A DNA stretch of 64,000 nt from Devosia sp. FKR38 (GCF_005222805.1 NZ_STGC01000005.1:2023651-2087650); one strand, 5' to 3'; positions 50,114 through 59,323 are shown, counted from the first letter of the stretch. Made by a program: numbers and translations. Notes: generated by a model not told the origin, from the sequence alone.

Positions 50114-51082
50114 ATGACCACCGAAGTCACGCCAACGAGCGTTGCCCCCAAGAGGAACTTCAACTTCCTGTTCGCGCTCACCCTGGTGGGCCTGCTGCTG
50201 CTGCTGTGCATCGTGCTCTCGATCGCCACGCCCAGCTTTGCCACGGGCAACAATATCTCGAACCTGCTGCGTCAGGGCTCGATGATCGCCATTCTGGCCA
50301 TCGGCCAGACCTTCGTCATCATCACCGCCGGCATCGACCTGTCGGTGGGCGCCGTGGTGGGCTTTTCCACCGTCGTGGTCGCCGGCCTGCTGCAGGCGGG
50401 CGTGCCCATTCCGATTGCCATCCTCATCACCCTGGCGGTGGGCCTCGCCATCGGCTGCTTCCACGCCTTCGGCATCGTCAAGATGGGCCTGCCGCCCTTC
50501 ATCATCACCCTGGCGACACTGACCTCGCTGCGCGGCATCGGCCTTTTGATCACCAATGGCTCGACCATCAACATCACCAATGAGGCCTTCACCCTCTTCT
50601 CGCGCGAGAGCTTTCTGGGCGTGCCCAACCTGTTCTGGATGGTCGTGATCGTGGCCATTCCGGCCTTTGTCTTCCTGCACCTGTCCAAATGGGGCCGCTA
50701 TCTCTATGCCGTCGGCTCCAATCCCGAGGCGGCGCGCCTCTCCGGCGTCTCTGTGCCCAAGATGATCTTTATCGCCTATGGCCTGTCGTCTATGTTCGCC
50801 GCCTTCGTCGGCGTCATGCTGGCCGCCCGCCTGGGCGTCGGCAATGCCACCCAGGGTGACGGCTGGGAACTGCAGGCCATTGCCTCCACCGTCATCGGCG
50901 GCACCTCGCTGTTCGGCGCCATCGGCTCGGTACACGGCCCGCTCATCGGCGCCTTCATCCTGGCCACCATCGCCAATGGCGCCAATCTGCTGAACGTCAA
51001 TTCCTTCTGGCAGCGCATCATCACAGGCGTGCTGATCATCGTCATCGTCTTCTTCGACCAGCTCCGCCGCCGCAACCGCTGA
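50114..51082 (+). CDS. Sugar ABC transporter permease (RbsC type)
   Basis: 322-aa permease of the ribose/xylose/arabinose class with eight to ten hydrophobic segments. GQTFVIITAGIDLSVGAVVGF is the signature, also PPFIITLATLTSLRGIGLL and GWELQAIASTVIGGTSLFG. ATG 50114 has GGAGA upstream; the open frame back to 49982 overlaps the ATPase gene. It ends the operon and is followed by an intrinsic terminator. Confidence 0.93.
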   Translation: MTTEVTPTSVAPKRNFNFLFALTLVGLLLLLCIVLSIATPSFATGNNISNLLRQGSMIAILAIGQTFVIITAGIDLSVGAVVGFSTVVVAGLLQAGVPIPIAILITLAVGLAIGCFHAFGIVKMGLPPFIITLATLTSLRGIGLLITNGSTINITNEAFTLFSRESFLGVPNLFWMVVIVAIPAFVFLHLSKWGRYLYAVGSNPEAARLSGVSVPKMIFIAYGLSSMFAAFVGVMLAARLGVGNATQGDGWELQAIASTVIGGTSLFGAIGSVHGPLIGAFILATIANGANLLNVNSFWQRIITGVLIIVIVFFDQLRRRNR

Positions 51083-51106
51083 CGGCCAACCGTTCCCGAC
51101 GACCGC

Positions 51107-51142
51107 AATGGCATCCGGCCCAGCCGGGTGCCATTCGCTTTT
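51107..51142 (+). terminator. Intrinsic terminator of the ribose-type ABC operon
   Basis: AATGGCA pairs with TGCCATT around an inner CCGG/CCGG stem, followed by CGCTTTT. It starts 25 bases after the permease stop, and the T-run makes it a good rho-independent terminator. Confidence 0.75.
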
Positions 51143-51243
51143 GCATAGTCTCTATACGGCCTTGGTCAATTTGGTCGCGCCACGTCCCGCGCTACATCGG
51201 CATCACACCAGCGCAACAGACGCGCTCCGCCACTCAGCCCGGG

Positions 51244-51675
51244 ATGCCTGCCATGTCCACCACCGCTTCCGCCACCGCTTCCAACATTGTCTCCACCAAC
51301 GGCGCCGTCACCGGCGGCGTGCGCAGCCTGCTGCGCCTTGAGGGCCTGTCCATCTTCGCCGCCGCCACAACGGCCTATGTCATCTCCGGCGGCAATCTCT
51401 GGCTCTTTGCAGCGCTGTTCTTCGCGCCAGACCTGTCCTTTGCCTTCTACACCGTCAGTCCGCGTCTCGGCGGCGCCGCCTATAACTTTGTACATAGCTA
51501 TGCAACCGCCCTGGCCCTGGGCGCCCTCGGCTGGTTCTCGGGCATGCCCCTGCTCTGGCAGTTGGCGCTGATCCTGGCCGCGCATGCCGGCTTTGACCGC
51601 GCCATGGGCTACGGGCTGAAATACGTCACGGCCTTCAACCAGACCCACCTCGGTCGCATCGGCCGCAACAAATAG
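51244..51675 (+). CDS. DUF4260-type membrane protein
   Basis: 143-aa protein with about four hydrophobic segments. After a Ser/Thr/Ala-rich N-terminus come LLRLEGLSIFAAATTAYVIS, NLWLFAALFFAPDLSFAFY, PRLGGAAYNFVHSYATALALG and LAAHAGFDRAMGYGLKY, the pattern I associate with DUF4260 proteins. Function unknown. ATG 51244 or 51253 may be used; neither has a clear ribosome-binding site. It stands alone between a terminator and a stretch with a decayed gene. Confidence 0.78.
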   Translation: MPAMSTTASATASNIVSTNGAVTGGVRSLLRLEGLSIFAAATTAYVISGGNLWLFAALFFAPDLSFAFYTVSPRLGGAAYNFVHSYATALALGALGWFSGMPLLWQLALILAAHAGFDRAMGYGLKYVTAFNQTHLGRIGRNK

Positions 51676-51763
51676 GCAGCCACAATCCGCCGGCCGCGCA
51701 CCACGCGGCCAGGCACCGATCAGGGTAACACTCGGGCTCGACGCACAGGAACCGTAGGGATGG

Positions 51764-52081
51764 TTGCCGTCGAAGGCCTTGTCGATGGTCTGGTCTTGCG
51801 GGTCGTTACGCGCGTTTCAGTCGCGCTATCCAAAGGTCTTGATCGGGCTGCGCACCAGGCCGGTGGGCGAAATCGCCGCGTTCATCATCATCGCAGGTGT
51901 CGAGTTCGGCGTGGCCCACAATCCTGTGCCCCGCGATGGCGTGGTGCGCATTGCGCATGAAGTGTTTGAGAGCGCCGAAGCCAAATTGCTCCTGCGCAAG
52001 GGCCCAAGGCTGTCGCCGGCGGCCAACGACCAGTCACGGCTCATGTCCGCCCGCATTGCCGGTCTGGTACGATTTGCCTGA
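51764..52081 (+). pseudogene. Probable vapC (PIN-domain toxin) remnant
   Basis: Residues from about 51820 onward (YPKVLIGLRTRPVGEIAA, then GVEFGVAHNPVPRDG) resemble the middle of VapC toxins, where VGEIA-S-I-ELEFGVA is usual. The N-terminal catalytic Asp region is missing or scrambled, the expected AEL is replaced by AGV, and no antitoxin gene lies upstream. The rest of the 559-base stretch between the DUF4260 gene and the aldehyde dehydrogenase shows nothing I can support. Likely the trace of a lost toxin-antitoxin pair. Confidence 0.4.
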
Positions 52082-52234
52082 GCGGCATGGGTGTGCGCTT
52101 GCAGTCGAACCATAGGGGACGTCGATGCACCCGCTCTGGGGCAGCGCCCTGGCCAACACACGGCAAGCCTTTGCGACTTCGGGCGACCGGCAGGCTGGCG
52201 CCTGCCGGTCTGACCTGTGCAACTGGGGGGCTGC

Positions 52235-53680
52235 CTAGAAGGGATAGTGCTGGCCGGCGTCTTCGATCGTGACCCAGCGCAGGTCGGTGAATTCGGCGAT
52301 CGCGGCCTTGCCGCCGAAGCGACCGTAGCCGGACCCCTTCATGCCCCCGAATGGCATCTGGGCCTCGTCACTCACGGTTGGGCCATTGATGTGGCAGATC
52401 CCCGATTCCAGCCGGGCGGCAACGCCGAGTGCGCGCTGGATATCGCGGCTGAACACCGCCGACGACAGTCCATACTCGGTGTCATTGGCGACGCGGATCG
52501 CTTCGTCTTCGCCATCGACGCGGATGATTGGTTTGACCGGGCCGAACGATTCCTCGGTATAGACCCGCATGGCGGGCGTGACATTGTCCAGAACAGTGGC
52601 CTCGACCACGGTTCCGCTACGATTGCCACCCGCACGCAGGACCGCGCCCTTGGCCACGGCGTCGGCCACCAGGGCCTCGTTCTTTTCGGCGGCGGCAAGG
52701 CTGATGAGGGAGCCGATCACCACATGGCCACGCGGATCGCCCGCAGGCAGTTGCGCAGCACGGGCCGCAAGCTTGTCGACGAAGGCGTCCGCGACCTTGT
52801 TGTCCACGATGATGCGCTCGGTGGACATGCAGATCTGACCCTGGTGCATATAGGCGCCAAAGATCGCCGCATTCACGGCACCATCGATATCGGCGTCATC
52901 CAGGACGATGAATGGCGCCTTGCCGCCCAACTCGAGCAGAGCGGGCTTGAGATGCCTGCCAGCCAGTTCACCGATGCGCTTGCCCACTGCCGTCGAGCCG
53001 GTGAAGTTTACACGCCGCACGGCGGGGTGCGCGATCAGGGTTTCCACGATCACCGCAGCGTCCTTGGGATCGTTGGTGATCACATTGATCACCCCCGCCG
53101 GCATGCCGGCTTCGTGCAGGCACTGCCCGATCAGTCGGTGCACGCCGGGGCAGGCCTCCGATGCCTTGAGGACCACCGTATTGCCACAGGCAATTGCCAT
53201 GGCGATCGCTCGGGTTCCCAGGATCACAGGGGCGTTCCATGGTGCGATGCCCAGGCAGACGCCTGCGGGCTGGCGAATCCCCATGGCCAGGGTATTGGGC
53301 TTGTCTGACGGGATGATTTCGCCGCTGATCTGCGTGGTCATGGCGCCAGCTTCGCGCAGCATGTTGGCAGCCAGCATGACGTTGAAGCCAGCCCAAGGTG
53401 CGGTCGAACCCGTTTCCTCGATCATCAGTTGGGTGAACTCGGCCACCTTGCCGGCCATGACATCAGCAGCCTTGTTCAGCAGGGAACGACGCTGACCGGG
53501 GCCAGTCCTGGACCAGGTCTTGAAGGCCTGGGCCGCCGCCTCGACGGCAGCGTTGGCATCGGCAACGCCGGCGGCGGCGGAGCGGCTGGCCAACTGACCG
53601 GTATATGGGTCCATGCGGTCGAATGTAGCGCCGTCGGCTGCAGCGCGCGCGGCTCCATCAATAAGAAGTTCGATATCCAT
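52235..53680 (-). CDS. Aldehyde dehydrogenase, aromatic (vanillin/salicylaldehyde/benzaldehyde) type
   Basis: 481-aa NAD(P)-dependent aldehyde dehydrogenase. Glu250 in LLELGGKAPFIVLDDAD, nucleophile Cys284 in YMHQGQICMSTERII, and GICHINGPTVSDEAQMPFGG near the end, a region typical of salicylaldehyde/vanillin dehydrogenases. ATG 53680 has GGGAGA at good spacing; the longer open frame to 53854 overlaps livM. It is the last gene of the minus-strand operon, after the HAAT importer, separated by two hairpins. It should oxidise an aldehyde produced in this pathway to the acid. Confidence 0.88.
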   Translation of the reverse strand: MDIELLIDGAARAAADGATFDRMDPYTGQLASRSAAAGVADANAAVEAAAQAFKTWSRTGPGQRRSLLNKAADVMAGKVAEFTQLMIEETGSTAPWAGFNVMLAANMLREAGAMTTQISGEIIPSDKPNTLAMGIRQPAGVCLGIAPWNAPVILGTRAIAMAIACGNTVVLKASEACPGVHRLIGQCLHEAGMPAGVINVITNDPKDAAVIVETLIAHPAVRRVNFTGSTAVGKRIGELAGRHLKPALLELGGKAPFIVLDDADIDGAVNAAIFGAYMHQGQICMSTERIIVDNKVADAFVDKLAARAAQLPAGDPRGHVVIGSLISLAAAEKNEALVADAVAKGAVLRAGGNRSGTVVEATVLDNVTPAMRVYTEESFGPVKPIIRVDGEDEAIRVANDTEYGLSSAVFSRDIQRALGVAARLESGICHINGPTVSDEAQMPFGGMKGSGYGRFGGKAAIAEFTDLRWVTIEDAGQHYPF

Positions 53681-53718
53681 GACGTAATCTCCCTGCGCCT
53701 TCGCGCTTGTTGTTGGAA

Positions 53719-53766
53719 GCCGAGCATCTCGGCCATGTTGGAATGTACCGGCCCGGCTTTGGCCGG
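53719..53766 (-). terminator. Two hairpins between livM-type and aldehyde dehydrogenase genes
   Basis: GCCGAG/CTCGGC with a 3-base loop at 53719-53733, and CCGGCC/GGCCGG with a 7-base loop at 53748-53766. Neither has a long T-run. They may lower dehydrogenase expression relative to the transporter or stabilise mRNA ends. Confidence 0.45.
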
Positions 53767-53798
53767 AACCTTGGCGCCGTCTCCCTGTCGGCGACCTG

Positions 53799-54785
53799 CT
53801 AAGTCCTGCGCGCTGGAGCGACTTTTCGAATCGGGAGAAGGTCGAAAGGCACAAGCCTGCGGACCAATCCCCAAAGCCCTCCTGGCAGGAATACTGTTAC
53901 CATGATCGCCAAAGTACCGATGGCGATAAAATAGGCGGTCCCCGCATCGATCAGCAGCTCGCGCAGGGCGAAGTAGATTATGGCACCCAGAATGGGTCCC
54001 TCGACCGTGCCGATGCCACCCAGGATGACGATGAACAGGATCGTCGCCGTCCAGTTGATGGAAAAGCCCGACGTCGGCGAGATGTTGAGGGCAAGCAGAT
54101 AGTAGGCCGCGCCAGCCGCACTTGCCAGCGCGCCGCCGATGACCAGCACGGCCATTCTCATCCAGAAGACGTTCACGCCCAGGGCTTCTGCCGCCACCTC
54201 ATTGTCTCGCATCGCCCGTAGCGCCAGGCCATATTTGGAGTTCATCAGCAAGACGATGGCCAGCAGCGTGATCACCAGCACCAGGACAGCCGCGCCATAG
54301 GTCAGGGGAAGGCGGTCGACGCGGGGCACGATGCGCATCACGATCAGCGAGATGCCGCCGCCGGCGCCCAAGGCGTCCGTATGGTAGACAACCAGCCGGA
54401 CGATCTCGGCGATTACCCAGGACCCGATCGCCAGCTGCGCGCCGGACAAGCGGAAGAGCGCAGGGGCAATGGCCACCGCCAGCAGGCCGCCACCGAGTGC
54501 GGCCACAGGAAGCAGATAGAAGGGCACCACGCCCATCTGGTTGGCTGTCACAAACAGCACATAGCCGCCCACGCCGATGAAGACCTGAAAACCCATCAGG
54601 AAAAGGCCCGCGAAGCCGGCTAGAACATTCCAGATCAGCGCCAGAGCGAGGACGGCACAGAACTCGATCAAAATCGTCATGGCCTTGGCGGGCATGACGA
54701 ACGGTGCGATCGCCAAGGCTGCCAACGCAACACAGAGAAAGATGATGGAGCGTACGAGGTTCATGTTTGCGGTCATTGATGTCAT
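53799..54785 (-). CDS. Branched-chain-type (HAAT) ABC transporter permease, LivM type
   Basis: 328-aa permease with about nine hydrophobic segments. Conserved LivM blocks are NVLAGFAGLFLMGFQVFIGVGG (near residues 50-70) and NWTATILFIVILGGIGTVEGPILGA. ATG 54785 overlaps the LivH stop (ATGA); 54776 is a second possibility. It forms the channel with the LivH-type protein. Here it should carry a catabolic substrate such as an aromatic acid, amide or nitrile rather than an amino acid, given the neighbours. Confidence 0.92.
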   Translation of the reverse strand: MTSMTANMNLVRSIIFLCVALAALAIAPFVMPAKAMTILIEFCAVLALALIWNVLAGFAGLFLMGFQVFIGVGGYVLFVTANQMGVVPFYLLPVAALGGGLLAVAIAPALFRLSGAQLAIGSWVIAEIVRLVVYHTDALGAGGGISLIVMRIVPRVDRLPLTYGAAVLVLVITLLAIVLLMNSKYGLALRAMRDNEVAAEALGVNVFWMRMAVLVIGGALASAAGAAYYLLALNISPTSGFSINWTATILFIVILGGIGTVEGPILGAIIYFALRELLIDAGTAYFIAIGTLAIMVTVFLPGGLWGLVRRLVPFDLLPIRKVAPARRT

Positions 54786-55630
54786 TTCGCAAAAAGGCCG
54801 CGTGGCCGGACCAGGAGGACAACGAGAAACACGATATGCCCCAGCAGTGGCGCAAAACTTGGCTGGATCATCCCGCCCAGCGCCTGTGAAACGCCCAGGA
54901 TGAGCCCGCCTGCAAAAGTGCCCCAGATCGACCCCAGGCCCCCAAGAATGACCGTCTCGAAGGCGTAGAGCATCCAGTTGCCGCCCACGAAGGGGCCAAA
55001 TGTTCCCCGCATGCCAAAGAAGATGGCGGCCACTGCAGACACCGCGATCGACAAGCCCATTGCCGTGGAAAAAATGCTCTTGGTGTCGATGCCCATCAGT
55101 GTGGCCGTCCGGGCATCATCGGCTGTGGCGCGCACGGAGCGTCCGAAATTTGTGGCGTTAAACACTGCGGCGGTCAGGGCGAACACGCCAACGGACACAC
55201 CAAAGGTGATGATTGGCAAAAGGCCCATGGTCAAGGGGCCGATCTGGACAGAGGCAGGCCCCAGAAAGCCGGGGTCCAGGGACGCCGTATCGGCGGTGAA
55301 GGCGAGCTGCATCGCGCTCTGCAACACCATCGACAGACCAAAGGTGATCAGCAGGGGCGATGTCTCTCCGCGCCCCATGACCCGCTCAATCAAGACGCGT
55401 TGGAGCGCCCAGCCGATGAAATACATGCCAACCACCACAACTGGCATGACGATCAACGGATGCAGGCCGGTCAGGCGCGTTGCCTCCAGGGCTGCGTAAG
55501 CGGACAGGACGATCAGGTCGCCGTGGGCAAGATTGATCTGCCGCATCAACCCCAGCGTCAGCGCAAGGCCGATGCCGAACAGGGCGTATAACGAGCCAAT
55601 AAAGATGCCGTTCAGAAGGATCTCGACCAT
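54782..55630 (-). CDS. Branched-chain-type (HAAT) ABC transporter permease, LivH type
   Basis: 282-aa permease with eight or so hydrophobic segments. IGLALTLGLMRQINLAHGDLI near the N-terminus is the LivH signature. GNWMLYAFETVILGGLGSIWG is the C-terminal block. ATG 55630 shares a base with the LivF stop (TGATG); a TTG directly before it is not needed. Translational coupling links it to both neighbours. Confidence 0.92.
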   Translation of the reverse strand: MVEILLNGIFIGSLYALFGIGLALTLGLMRQINLAHGDLIVLSAYAALEATRLTGLHPLIVMPVVVVGMYFIGWALQRVLIERVMGRGETSPLLITFGLSMVLQSAMQLAFTADTASLDPGFLGPASVQIGPLTMGLLPIITFGVSVGVFALTAAVFNATNFGRSVRATADDARTATLMGIDTKSIFSTAMGLSIAVSAVAAIFFGMRGTFGPFVGGNWMLYAFETVILGGLGSIWGTFAGGLILGVSQALGGMIQPSFAPLLGHIVFLVVLLVRPRGLFAK

Positions 55631-56325
55631 CAATGTGTCCCGAAATATGCTGCGGAAATAGCGGATCGGTCCACCTGGTCGGACCGTCCCGCCAAAGCGA
55701 TCTGGCCATGCCGGATACAGGCGAAGTTGTCAGACGACGACAAGGCGCGGCCGATGTCCTGTTCGACGATGATCGTCGTCAGTCCCTCGCGCCGGATTGT
55801 CTTGAGCGCTTCATAGACAACATCGACGGCCGCGGGGGAAAGCCCGAGCGAAAGCTCGTCGCACAGCAGCGCCAGAGGATTGGACATCAGGGCTCTGCCG
55901 ATCGCGACAAGCTGCTGTTGCCCGCCCGACAGAGCCATCGCATTGCGGTGTCGGAGCGGCCCGAGTGTGGGAAACAGATCGTAGATCCGCTCCAGCGTCC
56001 AGTTGCCCTGGCGCTTGCTGTTCTTGCCGAGCAGGAGGTTTTCCTCGACCGACAGGCTGGCAAACAGACGGCGCCCTTCCGGCACCACGATCAACCCACG
56101 CTGGACGATCGTGACGGGCGATAGGCCTATGATGGATTGGCCGTCAAACTGGATATCGCCCTGCTGGGCATCCAGGAGGCCGGAAAGGGTGCTGAAAAGC
56201 GTGGACTTTCCAGCACCATTGGCGCCGATCAAAGCCAGGCAATCCCCGCGCGCGACCTTGAGCTCAATGCCGAAAAGGACGGCCAATGCGCCGTAACCGG
56301 CGTGCAGGTTAGTGATCGAGATCAT
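55630..56325 (-). CDS. Branched-chain-type ABC transporter ATP-binding protein, LivF type
   Basis: 231-aa ATPase. Walker A GANGAGKSTLFSTLSG at about residues 36-51, signature ALSGGQQQLVAIGRALM, Walker B ALLCDELSLGLSP (the usual DEPS is DELS here, common in divergent LivF proteins). IIVEQDIGRAL gives the switch residue as Gln. ATG 56325 (MISITNLHAGYG) overlaps the end of livG by 17 bases; the open frame to 56415 is a shadow. Confidence 0.91.
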   Translation of the reverse strand: MISITNLHAGYGALAVLFGIELKVARGDCLALIGANGAGKSTLFSTLSGLLDAQQGDIQFDGQSIIGLSPVTIVQRGLIVVPEGRRLFASLSVEENLLLGKNSKRQGNWTLERIYDLFPTLGPLRHRNAMALSGGQQQLVAIGRALMSNPLALLCDELSLGLSPAAVDVVYEALKTIRREGLTTIIVEQDIGRALSSSDNFACIRHGQIALAGRSDQVDRSAISAAYFGTH

Positions 56326-57064
56326 CGCTGTCAGGCTCCAGGCCGAGATAGATTTTACGGACCTCGGGGCTCTCCATGGTGGCCTTGGGGCTCCCGTCGG
56401 CCACGACAACCCCATTGCCCAGCACCAGCAGGCGGTCCACCGCCCCTGTCAGGATATGGACCAGATGCTCGATCCAGATGATCCCAAGGTCGGGCCCCAC
56501 CAGTCCGGTCACAGTAGCGGCCAGTTCCTGGGCCTCGTCGTCCGTGAGGCCGCCGGCGATTTCGTCGAGCAGCAGCAGCGAAGGCCGGGTTGCGAGCGCA
56601 CGGGCCAGTTCGAGCCGCTTGCGGTCGAGCAGCGGCAGCTTGCCCGCCAGGGCGTCTGCCCTGGCGGAAAAGTTGGTGAGGTCCATGATGTCGGCAACCA
56701 GCTCATCGGCGGCTTTGCCCCCCAGCTGCGCACCGAAACGCGCAGCGACCAGCAGGTTCTCGTAGACCGACATATCGGCAAACGCTTGTGGCACCTGAAA
56801 GGTGCGTCCTATGCCCATTTGCGCCCGCCGCGAGGCCTTCAGCGTGGACACATCAACTCCATCGAGCCGGACGCTCCCCGCATCGATCGGAAGACCACCG
56901 GAAATGGTGCCGAACAAGGTTGTCTTGCCCGAGCCATTGGGTCCGATGATTCCCAGCAGCTCTCCACGCGCCATGCTGAAGGTTACGCCCTCCAGAACAG
57001 GAGTCGCACCGTAAGACTTCGATACGCTCCGTATCTCGAGGAGGGCGTTGACCGGTTCGGACAT
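56309..57064 (-). CDS. Branched-chain-type ABC transporter ATP-binding protein, LivG type
   Basis: 251-aa ATPase. Walker A GPNGSGKTTLFGTISG at about 36-51 and Walker B LLLLDEIAGGLTDDEAQE are clear. The signature region reads KLPLLDRKRLELARAL, a relaxed LSGGQ of the kind seen in some LivG proteins. WIEHLVHILTG provides the switch His. ATG 57064 (MSEPVNALLE) lies eight bases after the binding-protein stop. It partners the LivF-type ATPase. Confidence 0.9.
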   Translation of the reverse strand: MSEPVNALLEIRSVSKSYGATPVLEGVTFSMARGELLGIIGPNGSGKTTLFGTISGGLPIDAGSVRLDGVDVSTLKASRRAQMGIGRTFQVPQAFADMSVYENLLVAARFGAQLGGKAADELVADIMDLTNFSARADALAGKLPLLDRKRLELARALATRPSLLLLDEIAGGLTDDEAQELAATVTGLVGPDLGIIWIEHLVHILTGAVDRLLVLGNGVVVADGSPKATMESPEVRKIYLGLEPDSDDLDH

Positions 57065-57071
57065 GGTGAGC

Positions 57072-58361
57072 CTATGATCCCAGTTCGAGGCTGAAATCGC
57101 CACCAAGCGGCACGTCCGGCGCCGACTTGTTGTATGTGACGATCAGGTCGTAGGCGCCATCGTCCTTGAGGCGCCACTGGCCGCCGGCGATCTTGAGCTT
57201 GGCCACGTTCTTGACCGGGCTGGTGTTCCAGTCCAGCTTGCCCACCACCGTATCGATCACCTGGCTCCTTGCCGCGGCGGCGACCGCTTCGGGATTGGTG
57301 GGGTCGCCCGAGGCCTTCAATGCACCGATGCCGGCCTCCCACAGGGCGTGCACCACGCCCAGCGGCTGGGTCCAGTTACGGCCGGTCGCGGCGGTATAGG
57401 CGTCGGCAAGCTCCTTGCTGGTCTGGCCGGTAATCGACGACTTGAACGGATATTCGGGCGTCCACCAGATCTCGGTGGACATGCCATCGCCGGTGGTCCC
57501 CAGGGCTTCGATGCCCGAGGGAAACAGCAGTGCCTTGGCAACGGTAGCCACCTTGGGCTTGAAGCCGAGCTGGGCAGCCTGGCGCCAGAACACGGCCCAT
57601 TCCGGCGGCGAAAACAGGCCGGTGACGATCTCAACGTTATTGTCGCGGAACAGGGCGATCTGCTGGGAGAAATCGTCTGCCCCAGGCTGGAAAGAGCCAG
57701 TCTCGACGACTTTGAAGCCGGCTGCAGCAAGGGCCGGGGGGAACCCGATGGTCGCATCGCCGAAGACCTTGCCCGGCGGATCGTTGGGCCAGCAGGACCC
57801 GATGACCTTGTTGGTCGGCAGCGAGTCCCACATCCCAACATAAAGGGAAATGATGTCCTCGATGCCCCAGAAGAAGTGGTTGACGTACTCGAAACCAACG
57901 TCCGGCTTGCCACCGAGCGGGAACATCCAGCCCTGCCAGGGGTCCATGGTCGTGATGCAGGGAACACCCGCGATCTCGCATTGCGAGGCGACGGGGACAT
58001 TGGTGAGCGCATTCATGGCCAGCATCAGGTTGACCTGGTCGCCGTTGATGAACTGCGCTGCAATCGTGGACGCACGATCCGGATTGGACTGGTCATCGGC
58101 CGTCACGATCTCGATATCGTAGGTCGTGCCGCCGATCTCCAGCCCGTCCTTGAACGCCTGCTGCACGAGCGGGATCAGGAACGGGTCGGCTTCGGCAAAT
58201 GGCGCCATATTGCCGGTGGCGCCGGTGATATAGCCGATCTTGAGCTTCTGGGTGGCGGCAATCGCCGGCATCGGGAACGTTGAACCGAGCGCGAGCGCCC
58301 CTCCGGCCTTAAGAAGGGTGCGGCGCGACAGCGACGTCCCTGCGGATACTGTCTTGGACAT
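57072..58361 (-). CDS. ABC transporter substrate-binding protein (type I, HAAT family)
   Basis: 429-aa periplasmic binding protein with a Tat signal: SLSRRTLLKAGGALALGSTF near residues 10-29, ending AIAA. The mature protein starts TQKLKIGYITGATG and has DDQSNPDRASTIAAQFI, VIGSCWPNDPPGKVFGD and NVEIVTGLFSPPEWAVFWRQ. ATG 58361 has AGGGAAG. It leads the minus-strand operon and is divergent from the LuxR gene. Tat export suggests folding before translocation. The ligand is probably the compound attacked by the adjacent nitrilase and amidase. Confidence 0.9.
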   Translation of the reverse strand: MSKTVSAGTSLSRRTLLKAGGALALGSTFPMPAIAATQKLKIGYITGATGNMAPFAEADPFLIPLVQQAFKDGLEIGGTTYDIEIVTADDQSNPDRASTIAAQFINGDQVNLMLAMNALTNVPVASQCEIAGVPCITTMDPWQGWMFPLGGKPDVGFEYVNHFFWGIEDIISLYVGMWDSLPTNKVIGSCWPNDPPGKVFGDATIGFPPALAAAGFKVVETGSFQPGADDFSQQIALFRDNNVEIVTGLFSPPEWAVFWRQAAQLGFKPKVATVAKALLFPSGIEALGTTGDGMSTEIWWTPEYPFKSSITGQTSKELADAYTAATGRNWTQPLGVVHALWEAGIGALKASGDPTNPEAVAAAARSQVIDTVVGKLDWNTSPVKNVAKLKIAGGQWRLKDDGAYDLIVTYNKSAPDVPLGGDFSLELGS

Positions 58362-58542
58362 GTCTTCCCTCTCTTGCGGCAAGCAGGCGACCTTCGCCAG
58401 GGCTTGCACTGTCAGAACGCTAGCGAGACGAACTTCTTGACGATATCGACATAAATGTTGAAGCTTTCCGTCCCAGCGCGGCGAGAGGAGAACCGCGGGC
58501 GTTGGCATGAACCTTGCAGGTTCTTGGGTAAGGAGGCTCAAG

Positions 58543-59265
58543 ATGGTTGCTGTCAGGGACTTCAATTCCGACGACATGAACCGCTTCGGGGAGGTCATCG
58601 CCCGCCTCGAGCGATCGGGTCCGTTCGATGATATCCGTAAGCTGGTACTGCCCGATATCGTGAAATTGTTGAAGGCCGACTTCGGCGCTTCATATGTGTG
58701 GAACGGGGCGACAGGACATTCTGAAGATGTCTATGCGTGCAATATATCTGCAGCCAATCTTGCCCGATACAAGGACTGGTTTCAGTATTGCGACCCTATG
58801 AGCGAAAAACTCCGCTCCAAAAGACGGGCAGCGCTGGTCGATGAAGTCATCGACAGATCTGCCTTGATGCGGTCTGAATTCTACAATGACTTCCTGCTCG
58901 ATGAAGGAATGTACTCCGGTATCAACCTGTTCCTGTTTGATCGCGACCTTGATATCGGCGACTTTCGAATCTGGCGCAATGCCCGCCAGCCGGAGTTCTC
59001 TGATCGGGAACTCGGCATCATGGACGCATTGAGCCCGTTTCTGACGCGCGCGCTGATGCGAACGAAACGATATTGGGCAGGCACCACGAGCCGCGAAAGA
59101 GAAGTGGTCGAGCTGGTCGCACGCGGGTGTACCGATCATGACATTGCTCGAATTTTAGGCATAAGCTTTGGTACTGTGCGCACACATATCAATCGGCTGC
59201 TCGAAAAACGGTCATGCGCCAACCGCGCGGAGCTGGCCGCCATGTTCTCGTCCCGGCCAGAGTGA
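58543..59265 (+). CDS. LuxR-family regulator with GAF-like N-terminal region
   Basis: 240 aa from ATG 58543, which has an excellent AAGGAGG six bases upstream; ATG 58507 would add 12 residues but lacks one. The C-terminal HTH is TSREREVVELVARGCTDHDI followed by GISFGTVRTHINRLLEKRS (about residues 182-228). The N-terminal 175 residues (for example WFQYCDPMSEKLR and FYNDFLLDEGMYSGINLFLF) look GAF-like and are neither a receiver domain nor a clear autoinducer domain. Divergent from the importer and upstream of the amidase, it is the likely pathway activator. Confidence 0.87.
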   Translation: MVAVRDFNSDDMNRFGEVIARLERSGPFDDIRKLVLPDIVKLLKADFGASYVWNGATGHSEDVYACNISAANLARYKDWFQYCDPMSEKLRSKRRAALVDEVIDRSALMRSEFYNDFLLDEGMYSGINLFLFDRDLDIGDFRIWRNARQPEFSDRELGIMDALSPFLTRALMRTKRYWAGTTSREREVVELVARGCTDHDIARILGISFGTVRTHINRLLEKRSCANRAELAAMFSSRPE

Positions 59266-59323
59266 TCAGCCTGTGTCTGCAATTCTGTCGATATCCACCT
59301 GGCTGTACTAAAGTCATGTTGCG

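Noticed and set aside
51760..51960. Alternative 66-codon frame overlapping the vapC-like fragment
   Set aside because: It is Arg/His-rich without motifs; the overlapping frame has the PIN-like similarity.
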